Shown: positions 10,512 to 20,404, counted from the first letter of the stretch. The stretch is 64,000 bases of DNA from Bradyrhizobium barranii subsp. barranii (GCF_017565645.3 NZ_CP086136.1:2122001-2186000), one strand, 5' to 3'. The notes: generated by a model not told the origin, from the sequence alone. A program made the numbers and translations.

Positions 10512-10670
10512 GGTGTAATTGGCAATGCGCGCTCAGCGAAGTGCGACGCAACCTTTTGGTGAGCAGGCGTTTCGATTCGCCGGCCGCGTTGAAACGTGGC
10601 ACCTCGAGCGCTTCCTTGCGTCGACCGAAGATGAACACGTGGGGTTGTCCCATTATCGAGGAGGTAGATC

Positions 10671-11327
10671 ATGAAGACGTTTCTTAGCATTGGCACTGGT
10701 CCGGGTATGGGCTTGGCGACAGCCGAGCGGTTTGCCAGCGAAGGATTCCGGGTCATCTTGAGCGCTCGGAATGAGACCAAGACAAAGGAGCTTGCGGGGC
10801 AACTCGAGGCGAAGGGTCATAAGGTCGGCGTGCGCACGGTCGATGCGGCTGAACCGTCGAGCGTCGCAGCGCTCGTATCGCAGGTTGAAAGCGAGTTCAC
10901 CGGAATAGATGTTCTCCACTTCAATGCGGCCTCGCTGCGAAAGGCCACGTTGGCAGATCAACCGCGCGATACGTTCAACTATGATCTCGCCGTCAATATC
11001 GGTGGCGCGATGGTCGCTGCGCAAGCTGCGGCGCCTAACATGATCGCACGCGGCTCAGGTTCCATCTTGTTCACAGGCGGTGGCTTCGCCCTTCAGCCGC
11101 ACCCGGATTATCTCTCTCTGAGCATCGGGAAGGCCGGTATTCGCGCGCTGGCGCAAGGCATCTTCAAGCCGCTCCAGGAAAACGGCGTCCACGTCGCGAC
11201 CGTTACCGTCGCAGGCCTCGTCATGAACAGCAAAGACGCCAATGCCGTTGCCGAAGAGTTCTGGCAACTGCACAGCCAGCCTCCCGGTTCGTGGCAGGTG
11301 GAGACGGTATATACGCCCGCCGGCTGA
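10671..11327 (+). CDS. SDR-family oxidoreductase with atypical active site
   Basis: A 218-residue short-chain dehydrogenase/reductase-like protein with a Rossmann fold. The dinucleotide-binding glycines are in IGTGPGMGLATAERF, NAD(P) contacts in SARNETK, and the NAG-like strand motif is altered to FNAASLR. The normal catalytic Tyr-x-x-x-Lys is not present: the Lys is in YLSLSIGKAGIR, but the residue four before it is Leu, and the Tyr is seven before it. Reductase activity by the standard mechanism is therefore doubtful. A GAGGAGG site precedes the ATG. The product is also shorter than typical SDRs (about 250). It probably belongs to the preceding plus-strand enzyme group. Confidence 0.85.
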   Translation: MKTFLSIGTGPGMGLATAERFASEGFRVILSARNETKTKELAGQLEAKGHKVGVRTVDAAEPSSVAALVSQVESEFTGIDVLHFNAASLRKATLADQPRDTFNYDLAVNIGGAMVAAQAAAPNMIARGSGSILFTGGGFALQPHPDYLSLSIGKAGIRALAQGIFKPLQENGVHVATVTVAGLVMNSKDANAVAEEFWQLHSQPPGSWQVETVYTPAG

Positions 11328-11341
11328 GAACCAGGGAACGG

Positions 11342-11431
11342 TTGATCGCGGCCCCCCAGCGCGCCGCAAAAGCGATCGGCATTGCAGTGTCTCCAGAGTT
11401 GCTGGTGCGCGCCGACGAGGTGATCGAGTAG
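11342..11431 (+). pseudogene. C-terminal remnant of ABC transporter substrate-binding protein
   Basis: A 29-codon tail, reading LIAAPQRAAKAIGIAVSPEL then LVRADEVIE and a stop. It matches the end of the ABC_sub_bind family (KTAKALGL-x-VPP-x-LLARADEVIE), which is abundant in Bradyrhizobium. No upstream part of the gene is present; the SDR gene ends 14 bases before. It is interpreted as the scar of a deletion. The match is from memory of the family, not from a search. Confidence 0.65.
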
Positions 11432-11938
11432 CAGGCCGATTGCCGCGCGTATAAATCCGCTTCTGGCCGATTCCGTTGAAAGAGGCGGCAGTAATCCGAT
11501 GTATTGGCGCGAGCGCCGATGCGGCCAACGGCTTTACCGGCTTCTATGCCGGCTCTAGGCTAGGCATCGGGATCAGCTTGGCCATCATCCCTCGCGTCGC
11601 AACAGCCGGAGCGCAATGAAGTCGGAGGCGAGATTAGTAGCACGAGCTTCTGGGAGTGTAAGTCGAGTGCTGACCGCAACCAAGCAGGTAACCGATAGCG
11701 CCATTGAAATGTCAGATCGATGGTATGGCGCTTGGGCAAGCGAGAGGGACGGCGGCGCAAAATAGAGCTCGCCGGCGAGCATTTTTTTGACGCTCCGTTT
11801 TCATCGCTCGCTCCTGTGGAATCCCGCGTCGCGGGGTAAGAACGTCGGCGTGAAACGTTTGATCCCCGTGCCGCGCCTTTGCATTCACAGCCGGTGACGA
11901 ACTGCTCGCGCGCTTCGCTGGCGGGCGCTGCTGCCCGC
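11432..11938. other. Intergenic, no gene recognised
   Basis: About 500 bases. Short frames occur on both strands with no ribosome sites or recognised families. Confidence 0.4.
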
Positions 11939-14029
11939 TCAGGCAGGAGACGCCGTTCCGTCCGTCGCCGTGGGCCCGGCACGCTCGTCATCCGAACACG
12001 GTTGCTTCGGCACCGGCAACAGCCAGTCTACGACTGAGGACGTTTGAGCAGCAAAGGCCCAAATTGGAATGAGCATGCCCGATGCCAACAGCCAGGCGCC
12101 GGGATCGGAAAGCAGCGAGGTCGCTTCGGCCTCCAGGCCAAGAGCGAGCGAAACAGCCAGCCAGCCGAGCAGCCAGAGGATGATCATCTGGCCGCTGAAC
12201 GGGTCGGCTCGCTCGCCAACATCCTCCGCCGACTTTCGAGCCAGCACGGCCTCCTGATCCGCATGCACCCAGGCGCTCCAGCGCCAACGCAGGAGGCCGG
12301 CCGTGATCCATGCCCCCAGGACGACCGAACCTGCGAGCGTGATGAACTGCTCGACCCCGGAACCCCAGTCCCAGAACCATGAGGGAAGGCTGAAGGGTAC
12401 GGGCAGGCGCGTGCCGTATCGTCTCCAGAGGACGAAAAAGATGACTGCCCAGGGCACCAGGTTGAGCCGTAGTGTCCACCGCAGAATGCGGACCCGTCGC
12501 GCGGCGCACTGATCGCGCCACGTTTCCTGCGTTGAAGGCGCGAGCTTGTCCTGCCATCGGCTCCCGGCCGTCTCGGCGCACACGCGCGCCACCCGGAGCA
12601 CAAATCCGTCCAGGTTTTCCCAGTAGGTCGTATGGTCGGACAGGGCCGCGCCGCGATTCCAGACCTGCACCGATGTCAAATTGGCGTTTGCCTTTTCGAT
12701 CCTGGTCGGTCCGTTCGGCACCGGATCCTTTGACGCGTAGATATCGAGCCACCGGGACAATCCCCTGGGGTAACGCACCGGACTTGTCACCGCAGCCTGT
12801 GTGATGGGCGACAGGATCGTTCGCATCGCATAGACCAAGCTCGCCAGGAGAACACCGAGGAGGCCGACCTGAGCAACCGGCAGGTTCATGACGGCCTGGT
12901 ACGCTTTCCTGAAATAGATGCTGACGAATGTCAGAAGCACGGTGACGAGGATCATGGCCGTCCATTTGGCGGTCTTCTTGACCCCGTCCCGCACGCCGTC
13001 GAGCAGCCTCAGGATATAACCGAGCGCCAGGCCCAGGACGCCAGCCCCCGCCATGACCAAAGAGGCCTGGACCAACTGTCCGATGCTGATGGCGTGCGAG
13101 TGAGAGCCCGCGAAGAGCATAACGAGCAATGCGATTACGCCCAGTGTCGTCATGGCAGCCACGGACGCCGCGTTGATACCTGAGTCTTTCTCCAGGGCTC
13201 CGGCCGCGAGGACCTTCAGACTGACGAGCTGGTTGACCCCCGACCCGAACGTCACCAGCGCATCGGGGAGCGGGGAGCTCTTGGACGGCCCCATGCTTTC
13301 GGCCGTTTCGTCACGGTCGACGATGCCGCCGAGCGCATCGAGGGTGACAGCCGCGCCCTGCGAGTGCGCAACGATCACGGTGCGTTCGCAGCGGTCCTTC
13401 AGTCGCGCGAGACCGTCCAGAATCGGGGCGCGTATGAGCGCGGCGCGCAGCGGGCTCTCGACGAAGGCAAGGCTGTCTCCGATCGTGCCCAGGAGCAGGG
13501 TTTGGGCTGACAGCATCAGGGACCGCAGTTGCGGAACCAGGCCTAGGATCAGCGTCAAGGCCGGCAGGACCATCAGGATCGGCATCAATGCCATGGCAAT
13601 GAGCAGTCGTAGAACGGCGTCTGCGAACGCCAATGAAAATGCAATCCTGGACGCCTTCGGATTGCACTGCCAGAATCGTTGCGCAATGTGCAGCGCGATG
13701 GCCCACGGCACCGCGCGAAGACTCCATGACACGAGCTCCGAATAAGTCGGCAAAGGAAAGCTCTCCGCCCACCAGCCTTCGGCGATGAGCCATTTTTCGC
13801 CGTCAACCCTGTCCTTGCAGCGAAACTCGACGACCGCCTCGGCGGGCTTGTCGCCTGACCGGTCGCCGCGATCCGCCCGGGTCACGAACGACGTGGTGCG
13901 GCCTGGATCCTCCGCCGTTGCCCGCCTGATGACCTTGAGCAGCGCGTCGCCCCAGCGAACCAGCGTATCGCGCGCCGGCTGGGTGCCGATCCCGTGGACG
14001 AAGAGAATGCCGAGCTGGAATTCCTTCAT
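11939..14029 (-). CDS. Multi-pass membrane protein with lipase-like N-terminal domain
   Basis: A 696-residue protein. The N-terminus (LGILFVHGIGTQPARDTLVR) and a later VIVAHSQGAAVTLDALGG match an alpha/beta-hydrolase with the oxyanion loop HG-x-G and nucleophile elbow A-H-S-Q-G. Two hydrophobic segments lie between these motifs. After the elbow the protein becomes strongly hydrophobic, with about eight more segments (for example VIALLVMLFAG, MILVTVLLTFVSIYF, VGLLGVLLASLVYAM, and LVPWAVIFFVLW near the end). It is probably an inner-membrane serine hydrolase with a cytoplasmic active site, perhaps acting on lipids. No partner genes are close. The ribosome site before the ATG at 14029 is weak. 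Confidence 0.8.
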   Translation of the reverse strand: MKEFQLGILFVHGIGTQPARDTLVRWGDALLKVIRRATAEDPGRTTSFVTRADRGDRSGDKPAEAVVEFRCKDRVDGEKWLIAEGWWAESFPLPTYSELVSWSLRAVPWAIALHIAQRFWQCNPKASRIAFSLAFADAVLRLLIAMALMPILMVLPALTLILGLVPQLRSLMLSAQTLLLGTIGDSLAFVESPLRAALIRAPILDGLARLKDRCERTVIVAHSQGAAVTLDALGGIVDRDETAESMGPSKSSPLPDALVTFGSGVNQLVSLKVLAAGALEKDSGINAASVAAMTTLGVIALLVMLFAGSHSHAISIGQLVQASLVMAGAGVLGLALGYILRLLDGVRDGVKKTAKWTAMILVTVLLTFVSIYFRKAYQAVMNLPVAQVGLLGVLLASLVYAMRTILSPITQAAVTSPVRYPRGLSRWLDIYASKDPVPNGPTRIEKANANLTSVQVWNRGAALSDHTTYWENLDGFVLRVARVCAETAGSRWQDKLAPSTQETWRDQCAARRVRILRWTLRLNLVPWAVIFFVLWRRYGTRLPVPFSLPSWFWDWGSGVEQFITLAGSVVLGAWITAGLLRWRWSAWVHADQEAVLARKSAEDVGERADPFSGQMIILWLLGWLAVSLALGLEAEATSLLSDPGAWLLASGMLIPIWAFAAQTSSVVDWLLPVPKQPCSDDERAGPTATDGTASPA

Positions 14030-14256
14030 GGCTGCCGGGCACTAATAGAGGATGCTCGCTGTATCGAGCAGGATACCTGTCAGTTGAGGCAAGGCAAGCG
14101 ATTCCGCAATCGAGAGTTAGGCGTCGAGTCATTTCTCAAGAGCACCCGGTGACATTTAACTCAGGTCACCGCCGCACCCGCGACTTCTGATTTTCAAAAA
14201 TAGCGGTTGATCCGTCGGGCAAATCGCAAGCCGATGAGTGTGCAATCCTTTCGGAT

Positions 14257-14661
14257 ATGATGAAAAATTCCGTCAAAACCTTCATAGAGTTCGGGTTTCA
14301 TCCGATTGAGTTCAATTGCATCGAACTCGCCAGAAGACCTGATTGGTCGGGCTTGCTGATCGACGGAACCACCAGGCAAGTGGAAGATGCTCGCGCACTT
14401 TGGCCATCTCGCATCGAGTTGGTCCAGAAGTTCCTCACATTGGACAATCTCGACTTCATCCGTAAGAAATTCCTGAAAGTGGGCGTCTTATCCATTGACG
14501 TGGATGGCAATGATTTCTGGTTTCTCAAGGCGCTGGCCTCGGGTCCTGAGCAAGGGCCTCTTATGCTCGTCGCCGCAGTGGACAACTTTCGTTACCCCCC
14601 AACAAGCCGCCCCACGAGATTACGTGCGAAAGTCGAGCCGCACCTGTCGCACCTCGTGTAG
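14257..14661 (+). pseudogene. Fragment of FkbM-type methyltransferase-like gene
   Basis: A 134-residue frame. Its first ~95 residues read like the SAM-dependent methyltransferase core of FkbM-related proteins: FIEFGFHPIEFNCIELA, then DWSGLLIDG, then LSIDVDGNDFWFLKAL. The normal continuation with a V-x-V-E-Y-N-type strand and the C-terminal half is missing. After FLKALA the sequence turns into an unrelated Arg/Pro-rich tail and stops. No good ribosome site lies before it. It is best read as a 3'-truncated remnant; a short functional protein is unlikely. Confidence 0.65.
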
Positions 14662-15178
14662 GGGCCGTTTCGCAACAGCTCGAAACCGGTATCCAACAAT
14701 GATCGGGCTAATGCTCGAACCCTTGTGTTGAAAGGTACTTGAGCGCAGGAAGTGCACCTATCTCGAAGCCCATTCTGGTAAATTGTTGAAATTGCAGAAA
14801 ATGCGAACGCCCTCCGAGCGCACTATAAACCCAAAGCGGCGATACGTCGTCGCAATGGGCAAATATCCAGTTCAGAAAGTTCTTTGCTACCACAACGCTC
14901 GAGACGCACCTCGCTGATGCGCCTGAGCGATAGCGAGAAAAGGTCTGGAAGCTAAGCTACATGTCTGCTTATCGAGCGGCAGGAGACAGCCGTCTCTTGG
15001 TCGGACACCGTCAGCTTTTGACCCGCTGCGGACATTGATCGGCTCATAAGACAACATTGCTGTCACACCAAATCTCGTTTTTCTAAGTACCATTCCAGGA
15101 ATGTTTGAGATAAGCCGGAGTTAACATGTTCGGCTGGAGTGGGAGCTCGAAGGCGTAGCTTGCTTGCAGGAGGCTTCT
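14662..15178. other. Intergenic with a dispersed-repeat copy
   Basis: About 515 bases without a supported gene. A CTTTTGACCCGCTGCGGACA element at 15015-15034 recurs in variant form elsewhere in the window (see the repeat entries). Confidence 0.45.
15015..15037 (+). repeat. Dispersed GACCC-x-CGGACAT motif, copy 1
   Basis: CTTTTGACCC-GCTGCGGACATTG. Related intergenic copies occur at 22165-22189, 29073-29095 and, in shortened form, at 50142-50157. The similarity was seen by eye. Confidence 0.5.
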
Positions 15179-15793
15179 ATGGCCAACTTGATGATCAGGA
15201 TTGCGACGCTGGCAACGTGTTCGATTGCGCTGATCGGTGCGTTCTCGGTCACTTCGGCTGTTGCGGCCCCGGGCACTGAGCCAGGTGGCAGCGATGCAGA
15301 CTATAGCGGGATGGGGCAACGCTCCGCTTATCCGCCTTCGTCATACCCGAAGCGGTCGGGCGCCAAGGCCACTCACGCGCCCAAGGCCAAAAAAGCCAAG
15401 CAGTCCCTGTTCGACGCCCCCGCCTTTGCTCATGGGTATCGCGCAGCTTATTCGGCGATCTACGACCGCACTGACTATGCCTCTGCGATTGAGCAATTGA
15501 AAACGCTCGGCCACGACGACAATCCAAACGTCGCCAACCTCATCGGCTACTCCTACCGCAAGCTCGGTGACTACGAGCAGTCGCAGGTCTGGTACGAGCG
15601 CGCGCTCAAGGCCGATCCGAACCACGTGCTGACGTGGCAGTATTATGGACTGTGGCAGCTCGAGCGGGGCAACCGCGAGCAAGCGCTCTATCATCTCGGC
15701 CGGATTGCATCCATTTGCGGGACTGGCTGCGAGGAGTACCGGTCGTTGGCCGCCGCGCTAGAGAAGCCGCCCGGCACTAGCCTGGTTTATTAG
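15179..15793 (+). CDS. Exported tetratricopeptide-repeat protein
   Basis: A 204-residue protein with an N-terminal signal peptide (MANLMIRIATLATCSIALIG...AVAA|PG). A Pro/Ser/Lys-rich linker (AKATHAPKAKKAKQSLF) and a C-terminal half with two to three TPR units follow. The clearest is NVANLIGYSYRKLGDYEQSQ with VWYERALKADPNHVLTW. It is probably a periplasmic scaffold. The ATG at 15179 has AGGAGG six bases upstream; an in-frame upstream start is unnecessary. An almost identical architecture recurs in Bradyrhizobium as small TPR proteins of unknown role. It stands alone. Confidence 0.85.
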   Translation: MANLMIRIATLATCSIALIGAFSVTSAVAAPGTEPGGSDADYSGMGQRSAYPPSSYPKRSGAKATHAPKAKKAKQSLFDAPAFAHGYRAAYSAIYDRTDYASAIEQLKTLGHDDNPNVANLIGYSYRKLGDYEQSQVWYERALKADPNHVLTWQYYGLWQLERGNREQALYHLGRIASICGTGCEEYRSLAAALEKPPGTSLVY

Positions 15794-16201
15794 GACAGCA
15801 GCGGTCAGAGCTCGGCGCTAACGCGACAGGTGAGGCCATGTCTGTTCGTGGCCCTTAGCCGCACAAGACCGAGGCTATTGCGATGTCGACTATCGGCGGC
15901 GGACCGGACGCGGGGCCGCGCTTGCCTCGACCGCCGCTTGTGACCCGAAGCCGAGATCGGCGAGCACAAAGTAGTGCGCTATTTGGTCGGTCCTCCCGGT
16001 GGTCGAATGAGGACATCAGATGGTGGACGTCTGCGTTTTGGGCCCATCGAAAAGCTTTCTTCAGGAATCGCTTGTGGGGGATCCGCACCCGCGCACGCAA
16101 CAAGGCGGCGATGACGTCGTGTTCGATTTCTCCAAAAGGGTACGGCACGCCGTCACGTCGGATGACGTCGGGGACGCTTCGCGGCCATGGACCCGTCCTA
16201 A
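15794..16201. other. Intergenic, no intact gene
   Basis: About 400 bases. It may hold more of the decayed catalase-like gene, because the frames stay open here, but no motif could be assigned. Confidence 0.4.
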
Positions 16202-16385
16202 AGTGCGCCCAGGAAGCACTGCCATTTCAAGAGTTTGACGCAGAATGCGCTGTACGACTGCGAGCACATGGTATTCAATCCCTGGAACTGTCTGCCTGGG
16301 CACGGGCCGCTCGGCAGCGTCAACTGGATGCGGCTCGCCGTCTATCTTGCCTCGCGGCGGGTACGGCGGAAAGTGAACTTGGTGG
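16202..16385 (+). pseudogene. C-terminal remnant of catalase-family protein
   Basis: The frame reads CEHMVFNPWNCLPGHGPLGS and then VNWMRLAVYLASRRVRRK. It matches the end of catalase-like haem proteins (consensus SFNPWHALPEHRPLGGINRAR-x-x-VY). The His of the LPEHRP motif survives, but the Glu and Arg of that motif have become Gly (LPGHGP). An in-frame TAA at 16199 closes the frame upstream, and no start or haem-binding core is visible. The remnant runs directly into the cyclase gene. Confidence 0.65.
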
Positions 16386-16388
16386 GTC

Positions 16389-19300
16389 ATGAGCAGCGAG
16401 CCGAAGCCCGATCGTTTGGGCGGACTTCAGCGGACACAGGGGCCGCCGAATGTCGAGAATGAGGCTCCGCATGCCGAACGCCGCCAGCTCACCGTGACAT
16501 TTATCGACATTGTCGGTTCGACACCCCTGAGCGAGCGGATCGATCCCGAGGAGTTCTTCGCGATTATCAGAACTTACCGCGATATCTGCGACGAACAGAT
16601 TCGCCGCTACGGCGGTCATATCGCCAGAATGATTGGTGACGGGCTGCTCGCATTTTTTGGCGTCCCGCAAGCCCATGAAAATGATCCTGAGCGCGCGGTC
16701 CGCGCCTCTCTGGCGATTGCCGGGGCGATCAAGGAACACAAGTTTCTGCTGTCGGACGGCAGCTTCGTTCGCCTGGGCGTGCGCATCGGGGTCAACACCG
16801 GGGTCGTCGTCGTCGGCAGCGTGCCCGGCGAGCCCCCCGATCGACGGGAAGTGTTCGGCAGTACGGCGCATGTCGCTGCCCGCCTGCAAGGACTCGCGAG
16901 TGAGAACGGTATCGTAGTCGGCTCGAGCACTTACGATCTGACCCGCAGAACCTTCAGCTATGCGCCGCTTGGCCGACAAGCTCTCAAGGGCGTGGAGGAG
17001 CCGGTCGAGGCTTGGCGTGCAGAGGCGCTTGGGTCAAACGAAAGCAGGTTCGACCGCGCGCGGAGGTCGCCTCTTGCCCCGATGATAAATCGAACCAGCG
17101 AAAGTGCGTTACTTGCCGAGATGTGGCAGCAGACTCTCGCCGGCTCGGGACAAGTTGGCGTCATCTCCGGCGAGCCCGGCATCGGCAAGTCACGTTTGAT
17201 CCGCCAGTTCCGCAGTTCGCTCGGAGCGTCTCCGCGTGATGTTCTGTCGCTGCAATGTTCACCGTTCCACATCAACACGCCGCTTGCCCCGGAGATCGAG
17301 CGCCTCATACGCGCGACTGGCATCCACGAGACCGACAACGCGGAACTCGCGCTGGCAAAACTGCAAGCGCTGTTGGCGAGCGCCGTCACCGATCTCAAGC
17401 AGGCGCTTCGTTACTACGGGGCGGTGCTATCGATTCCCGCATGCGCGGGATACGAGCCCGCGGATTTCGGATCTCCCCTGGAGCGCGAGCGCGCGTTTCA
17501 GGTGTTCGTCGACGCTCTTGTCGCCGCCTCGCGCAAGCAGCCGATCCTCGGGATCGTCGAGGACGTCCAGTGGATGGACCCGACCACCATCGAACTGCTG
17601 GTACGCGTGATGGCTCGCTGTCCTGGCGAGCGGATCATGGTCCTGATCACGCATCGCGATGATTACAAGGCCGACTGGTTGCCAAGCACGGCAATTAGAC
17701 GGATCCCCCTCCGGAAGCTGGCAGCGCATGAATGCGAGCAGATGGTCGCAGCCGTCGCGGGCAGCGATTTCGTGCCGCGCCAGATTACCAGCCAGATCGT
17801 GGAAAGGACCGACGGCGTGCCACTCTTTGTCGAGGAGTTCACGCGGGCCGTCGTCGATGCCGGTGCGGTCCCGCCGGCCGCCGAAAGCCCAGTGCCGAAG
17901 TTGCCGGAACCCCTGGTGCCGTCAAGTATTCACGATTCCCTGATGGAGCGCCTTGATCGTCTCGGTCCTGCCAAGCGCGTCGCCCAGATCGCCTCCGTTT
18001 TCGGAAGGCGTTTCGACTATGAAGGCATTTTCAACGTGTTTCCGGATAAGAGCCAAACGCTGCCACAGGCGTTGCGAGCTCTCGAGAGAGCGGGGATCGT
18101 GTATCGCAGCAAGGAACCTCAAGGCGAGGTCTTCACGTTCAAACATGCGATGATACAGGAAGTCGCCTACTCCTCGTTGCTCATGGAGGAAAGGCGTGAA
18201 CTCCATGCGCGCGTGGCATCGTGGCTGCTCCAGGAAGCCTCCATTGAAGAAAGCGGCCAGCCGGCGGTATTAGGCTATCATTATGCGCGCGCAGGCAACA
18301 TTCCGGAGGCGATCGAGGCCTGGCTCCAGGCTGGAAAATCCGCGCTGCGCAGATCTGCCACCAAGGAAGCCGTGGCTCACCTTCGCGAAGGCCTCTCGCT
18401 GATATCCAAGATGCCGGCGTCGCCACGGCGCTTCGAGGCTGAAATCGGACTGCAATCCAATCTGGCGATGGCGTACACGGCCAACGCCGGATGGTCCGAC
18501 CCGAACGTCTATGGCCCCTACAGTCGTGCACTCGAGCTTTGCGCGAGCCATGGCACCATTCGCGAGAAGGCGACGGTGCTGTGGGGAAGTACCATAGCCA
18601 AGCTGGTCAACTGCGAGCTCACCAAGGGCCTCGAACACGCGGAAAATTTCGTCCGGCGGGCAGAAGAGTGGCGCAACGACGAGGCCGCCCTCATGGCCTA
18701 CACCGCCGCCGTGATCGCCAATTTCTTCCTCGGTCGTTTGCAGCAGGCGAGTGAGCTCGCGGCTCTGGTCAGCGCTCGCTACAATCCGCGCGAGCACGGC
18801 AAGCTGGTCCAGATCTATCAGCATGATCCATTAATTGTATCGCTCGTCTATTCCGGACACATTGAATGGCTGTTGGGCCGGCCCGGCCGGGCCAGAGAGT
18901 GCTGCGTGACGGCGCGGCAGCTTGCGAACGAGATCGGACATCCGTTCATGGTGGCTTTTGCCTCCATTCTCGGCGTCGCCGATCACTGGTATGAGGGTGA
19001 CCTTGCGGAGAACCTTGCCAGCGTGAAGCGTGGTCTGAAGGTCGCTGACGAGTATGGCTATCCGATGTACCGGGTCATCGGTCCATTGTGGGCAACCGCA
19101 GCGTTGGCGGCACGAGGCCCCGCGCCGGACGCGCTCGAGAAGCTATGCGGCCTGCTCGATAAGCTGCCCGCCGAGAACCGGTGCATCCAGATGCCGCTCT
19201 ATCGAATTCTGCTTGCCACGGAATTCGGACGGATCGGGCAGATGGGCAGGGCTCGAAACTTCGCTGCCTCGGCTGAGGCCCTGGTGAAGCAAACCGGCGA

Positions 19301-19604
19301 GCGCTGGGCAGCTCCCGAGATCTACCGGATCCACGGCTCGCTGCTGTGTCGCGATCCATCGCGGGACGACCGGGCCGCCATGCGCTTGTTCAAGCGCTCG
19401 CTTGCCACTGCCAGGAAGTTCGGGGCGGTCGGTTGGGAATTGCGCACGGCGATCAGCATCGCGCGCCTGGTCAGCGCAGGCGAGAGCGCATCCGGACGCA
19501 CTGAGGCACGAGACCTGCTAATATCGACCCGGGCGAAATTCGCATCCGCGGAAACTTCCCGCGATCTGCGCGAGGCTGATGATCTGGTGAGAGTGTTGAA
19601 CTAG
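16389..19604 (+). CDS. Class III adenylate/guanylate cyclase with AAA ATPase and TPR region
   Basis: A 1071-residue cytoplasmic signalling protein. A cyclase catalytic domain covers about residues 33-210. The metal-binding Asp is in TFIDIVGST (Asp40) and in MIGDGLLAF (Asp84), and VFGSTAHVAARLQ carries the Asn/Arg region, here with His-Val in place of the usual N-x-A-A-R. An AAA/STAND-like ATPase has Walker A GEPGIGKS at 261-268 and Walker B LGIVEDVQWMD. The C-terminal ~450 residues are helical and TPR-like. The family is greatly expanded in Bradyrhizobium; inputs and targets are mostly unknown. In VNTG and VVGSV the catalytic loop looks intact. It has no close partner and no transmembrane part. 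Confidence 0.92.
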   Translation: MSSEPKPDRLGGLQRTQGPPNVENEAPHAERRQLTVTFIDIVGSTPLSERIDPEEFFAIIRTYRDICDEQIRRYGGHIARMIGDGLLAFFGVPQAHENDPERAVRASLAIAGAIKEHKFLLSDGSFVRLGVRIGVNTGVVVVGSVPGEPPDRREVFGSTAHVAARLQGLASENGIVVGSSTYDLTRRTFSYAPLGRQALKGVEEPVEAWRAEALGSNESRFDRARRSPLAPMINRTSESALLAEMWQQTLAGSGQVGVISGEPGIGKSRLIRQFRSSLGASPRDVLSLQCSPFHINTPLAPEIERLIRATGIHETDNAELALAKLQALLASAVTDLKQALRYYGAVLSIPACAGYEPADFGSPLERERAFQVFVDALVAASRKQPILGIVEDVQWMDPTTIELLVRVMARCPGERIMVLITHRDDYKADWLPSTAIRRIPLRKLAAHECEQMVAAVAGSDFVPRQITSQIVERTDGVPLFVEEFTRAVVDAGAVPPAAESPVPKLPEPLVPSSIHDSLMERLDRLGPAKRVAQIASVFGRRFDYEGIFNVFPDKSQTLPQALRALERAGIVYRSKEPQGEVFTFKHAMIQEVAYSSLLMEERRELHARVASWLLQEASIEESGQPAVLGYHYARAGNIPEAIEAWLQAGKSALRRSATKEAVAHLREGLSLISKMPASPRRFEAEIGLQSNLAMAYTANAGWSDPNVYGPYSRALELCASHGTIREKATVLWGSTIAKLVNCELTKGLEHAENFVRRAEEWRNDEAALMAYTAAVIANFFLGRLQQASELAALVSARYNPREHGKLVQIYQHDPLIVSLVYSGHIEWLLGRPGRARECCVTARQLANEIGHPFMVAFASILGVADHWYEGDLAENLASVKRGLKVADEYGYPMYRVIGPLWATAALAARGPAPDALEKLCGLLDKLPAENRCIQMPLYRILLATEFGRIGQMGRARNFAASAEALVKQTGERWAAPEIYRIHGSLLCRDPSRDDRAAMRLFKRSLATARKFGAVGWELRTAISIARLVSAGESASGRTEARDLLISTRAKFASAETSRDLREADDLVRVLN

Positions 19605-20051
19605 TATTGGCGCCTGAGATCGGACCGTTGGAGCCGGTGATGCGCAGAGCCTGGAGGCCAAGATTCAGCCCAATCGCAGGACATAGCCTCGAACTTGGCG
19701 CCGACGCACAAAGTTAGCCGAATGAAGCGCCGCGCAATTCGAATCGAATTGCAAGGTTCGACTACCGATGGTACTCGCGCGCACTGACAAAGTGATCGGC
19801 TGAGTGCGTATCTTGTTGCGCTGCATGAGTCCGGATGTGACCCTTCGCGGACCTGAACCGCGGATCCGGTGATGTCCGCTCACAGTGGCAGAGCAGACCA
19901 TCTACCATGGACCCGCCGACTTCAGAGCTTGACCCGAAGCTGACGATGGGCAGTGCACCGGCTGAGGGCAGCTTTTGGGTAGTGGGTCGGTTTGATTATG
20001 GCAGCCGGACGGGCTGGAAACGGGGCGACTCCAAGCGCATATTGATAGGAC
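19605..20051. other. Intergenic, no gene recognised
   Basis: About 445 bases between the cyclase and a small membrane ORF. Frames here lack ribosome sites and recognised motifs. Confidence 0.4.
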
Positions 20052-20210
20052 ATGACGCGGAGCAACCCCGTGGCCTTGATCAGATGGGTGTTAGGCGCAG
20101 CCTTGGTTGGAATTACATTCGGTGGCTACCCCGCTAAATGGTGGTCCGCCTCCATTGCCGTCGCGCTCTGTGTCGCGGCTGCCTTTGCCCTTCACTTCGT
20201 CGCGCCCTAG
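20052..20210 (+). CDS. Small two-helix membrane protein
   Basis: A 52-residue frame starting at an ATG preceded by GATAGGA. The product MTRSNPVALIRWVLGAALVG continues through a Trp-Trp turn to a second hydrophobic stretch (IAVALCVAAAFALHFVAP). Two short transmembrane helices with a positive N-terminus suggest an inner-membrane protein. No family is recognised. The composition is too hydrophobic and regular to look like noise, but there is no other support. Confidence 0.5.
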   Translation: MTRSNPVALIRWVLGAALVGITFGGYPAKWWSASIAVALCVAAAFALHFVAP

Positions 20211-20404
20211 TCCCCGCAACAAACTTGTTTCAGTTGACTTGAGCCGGACGCCCGCTGTTAGAATTTGCAAGCATGCATTCCTGCCGCCTAGCCTGGCGAA
20301 CTTCCTGTGCAAGACGCTGCCGAAGGTCGCCACGGAGATGGCGCGGTGTGCGCTGACCTACAATCGCGGGTGCTCAACATCGTTGGCGTCGAGCCTCTGG
20401 TCCG

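Noticed and set aside
10525..10674. A 49-codon frame overlapping the SDR start (ATGA).
   Set aside because: It has no convincing ribosome site and no family; the overlap is likely chance, given the strong AGGAGG site belongs to the SDR gene.
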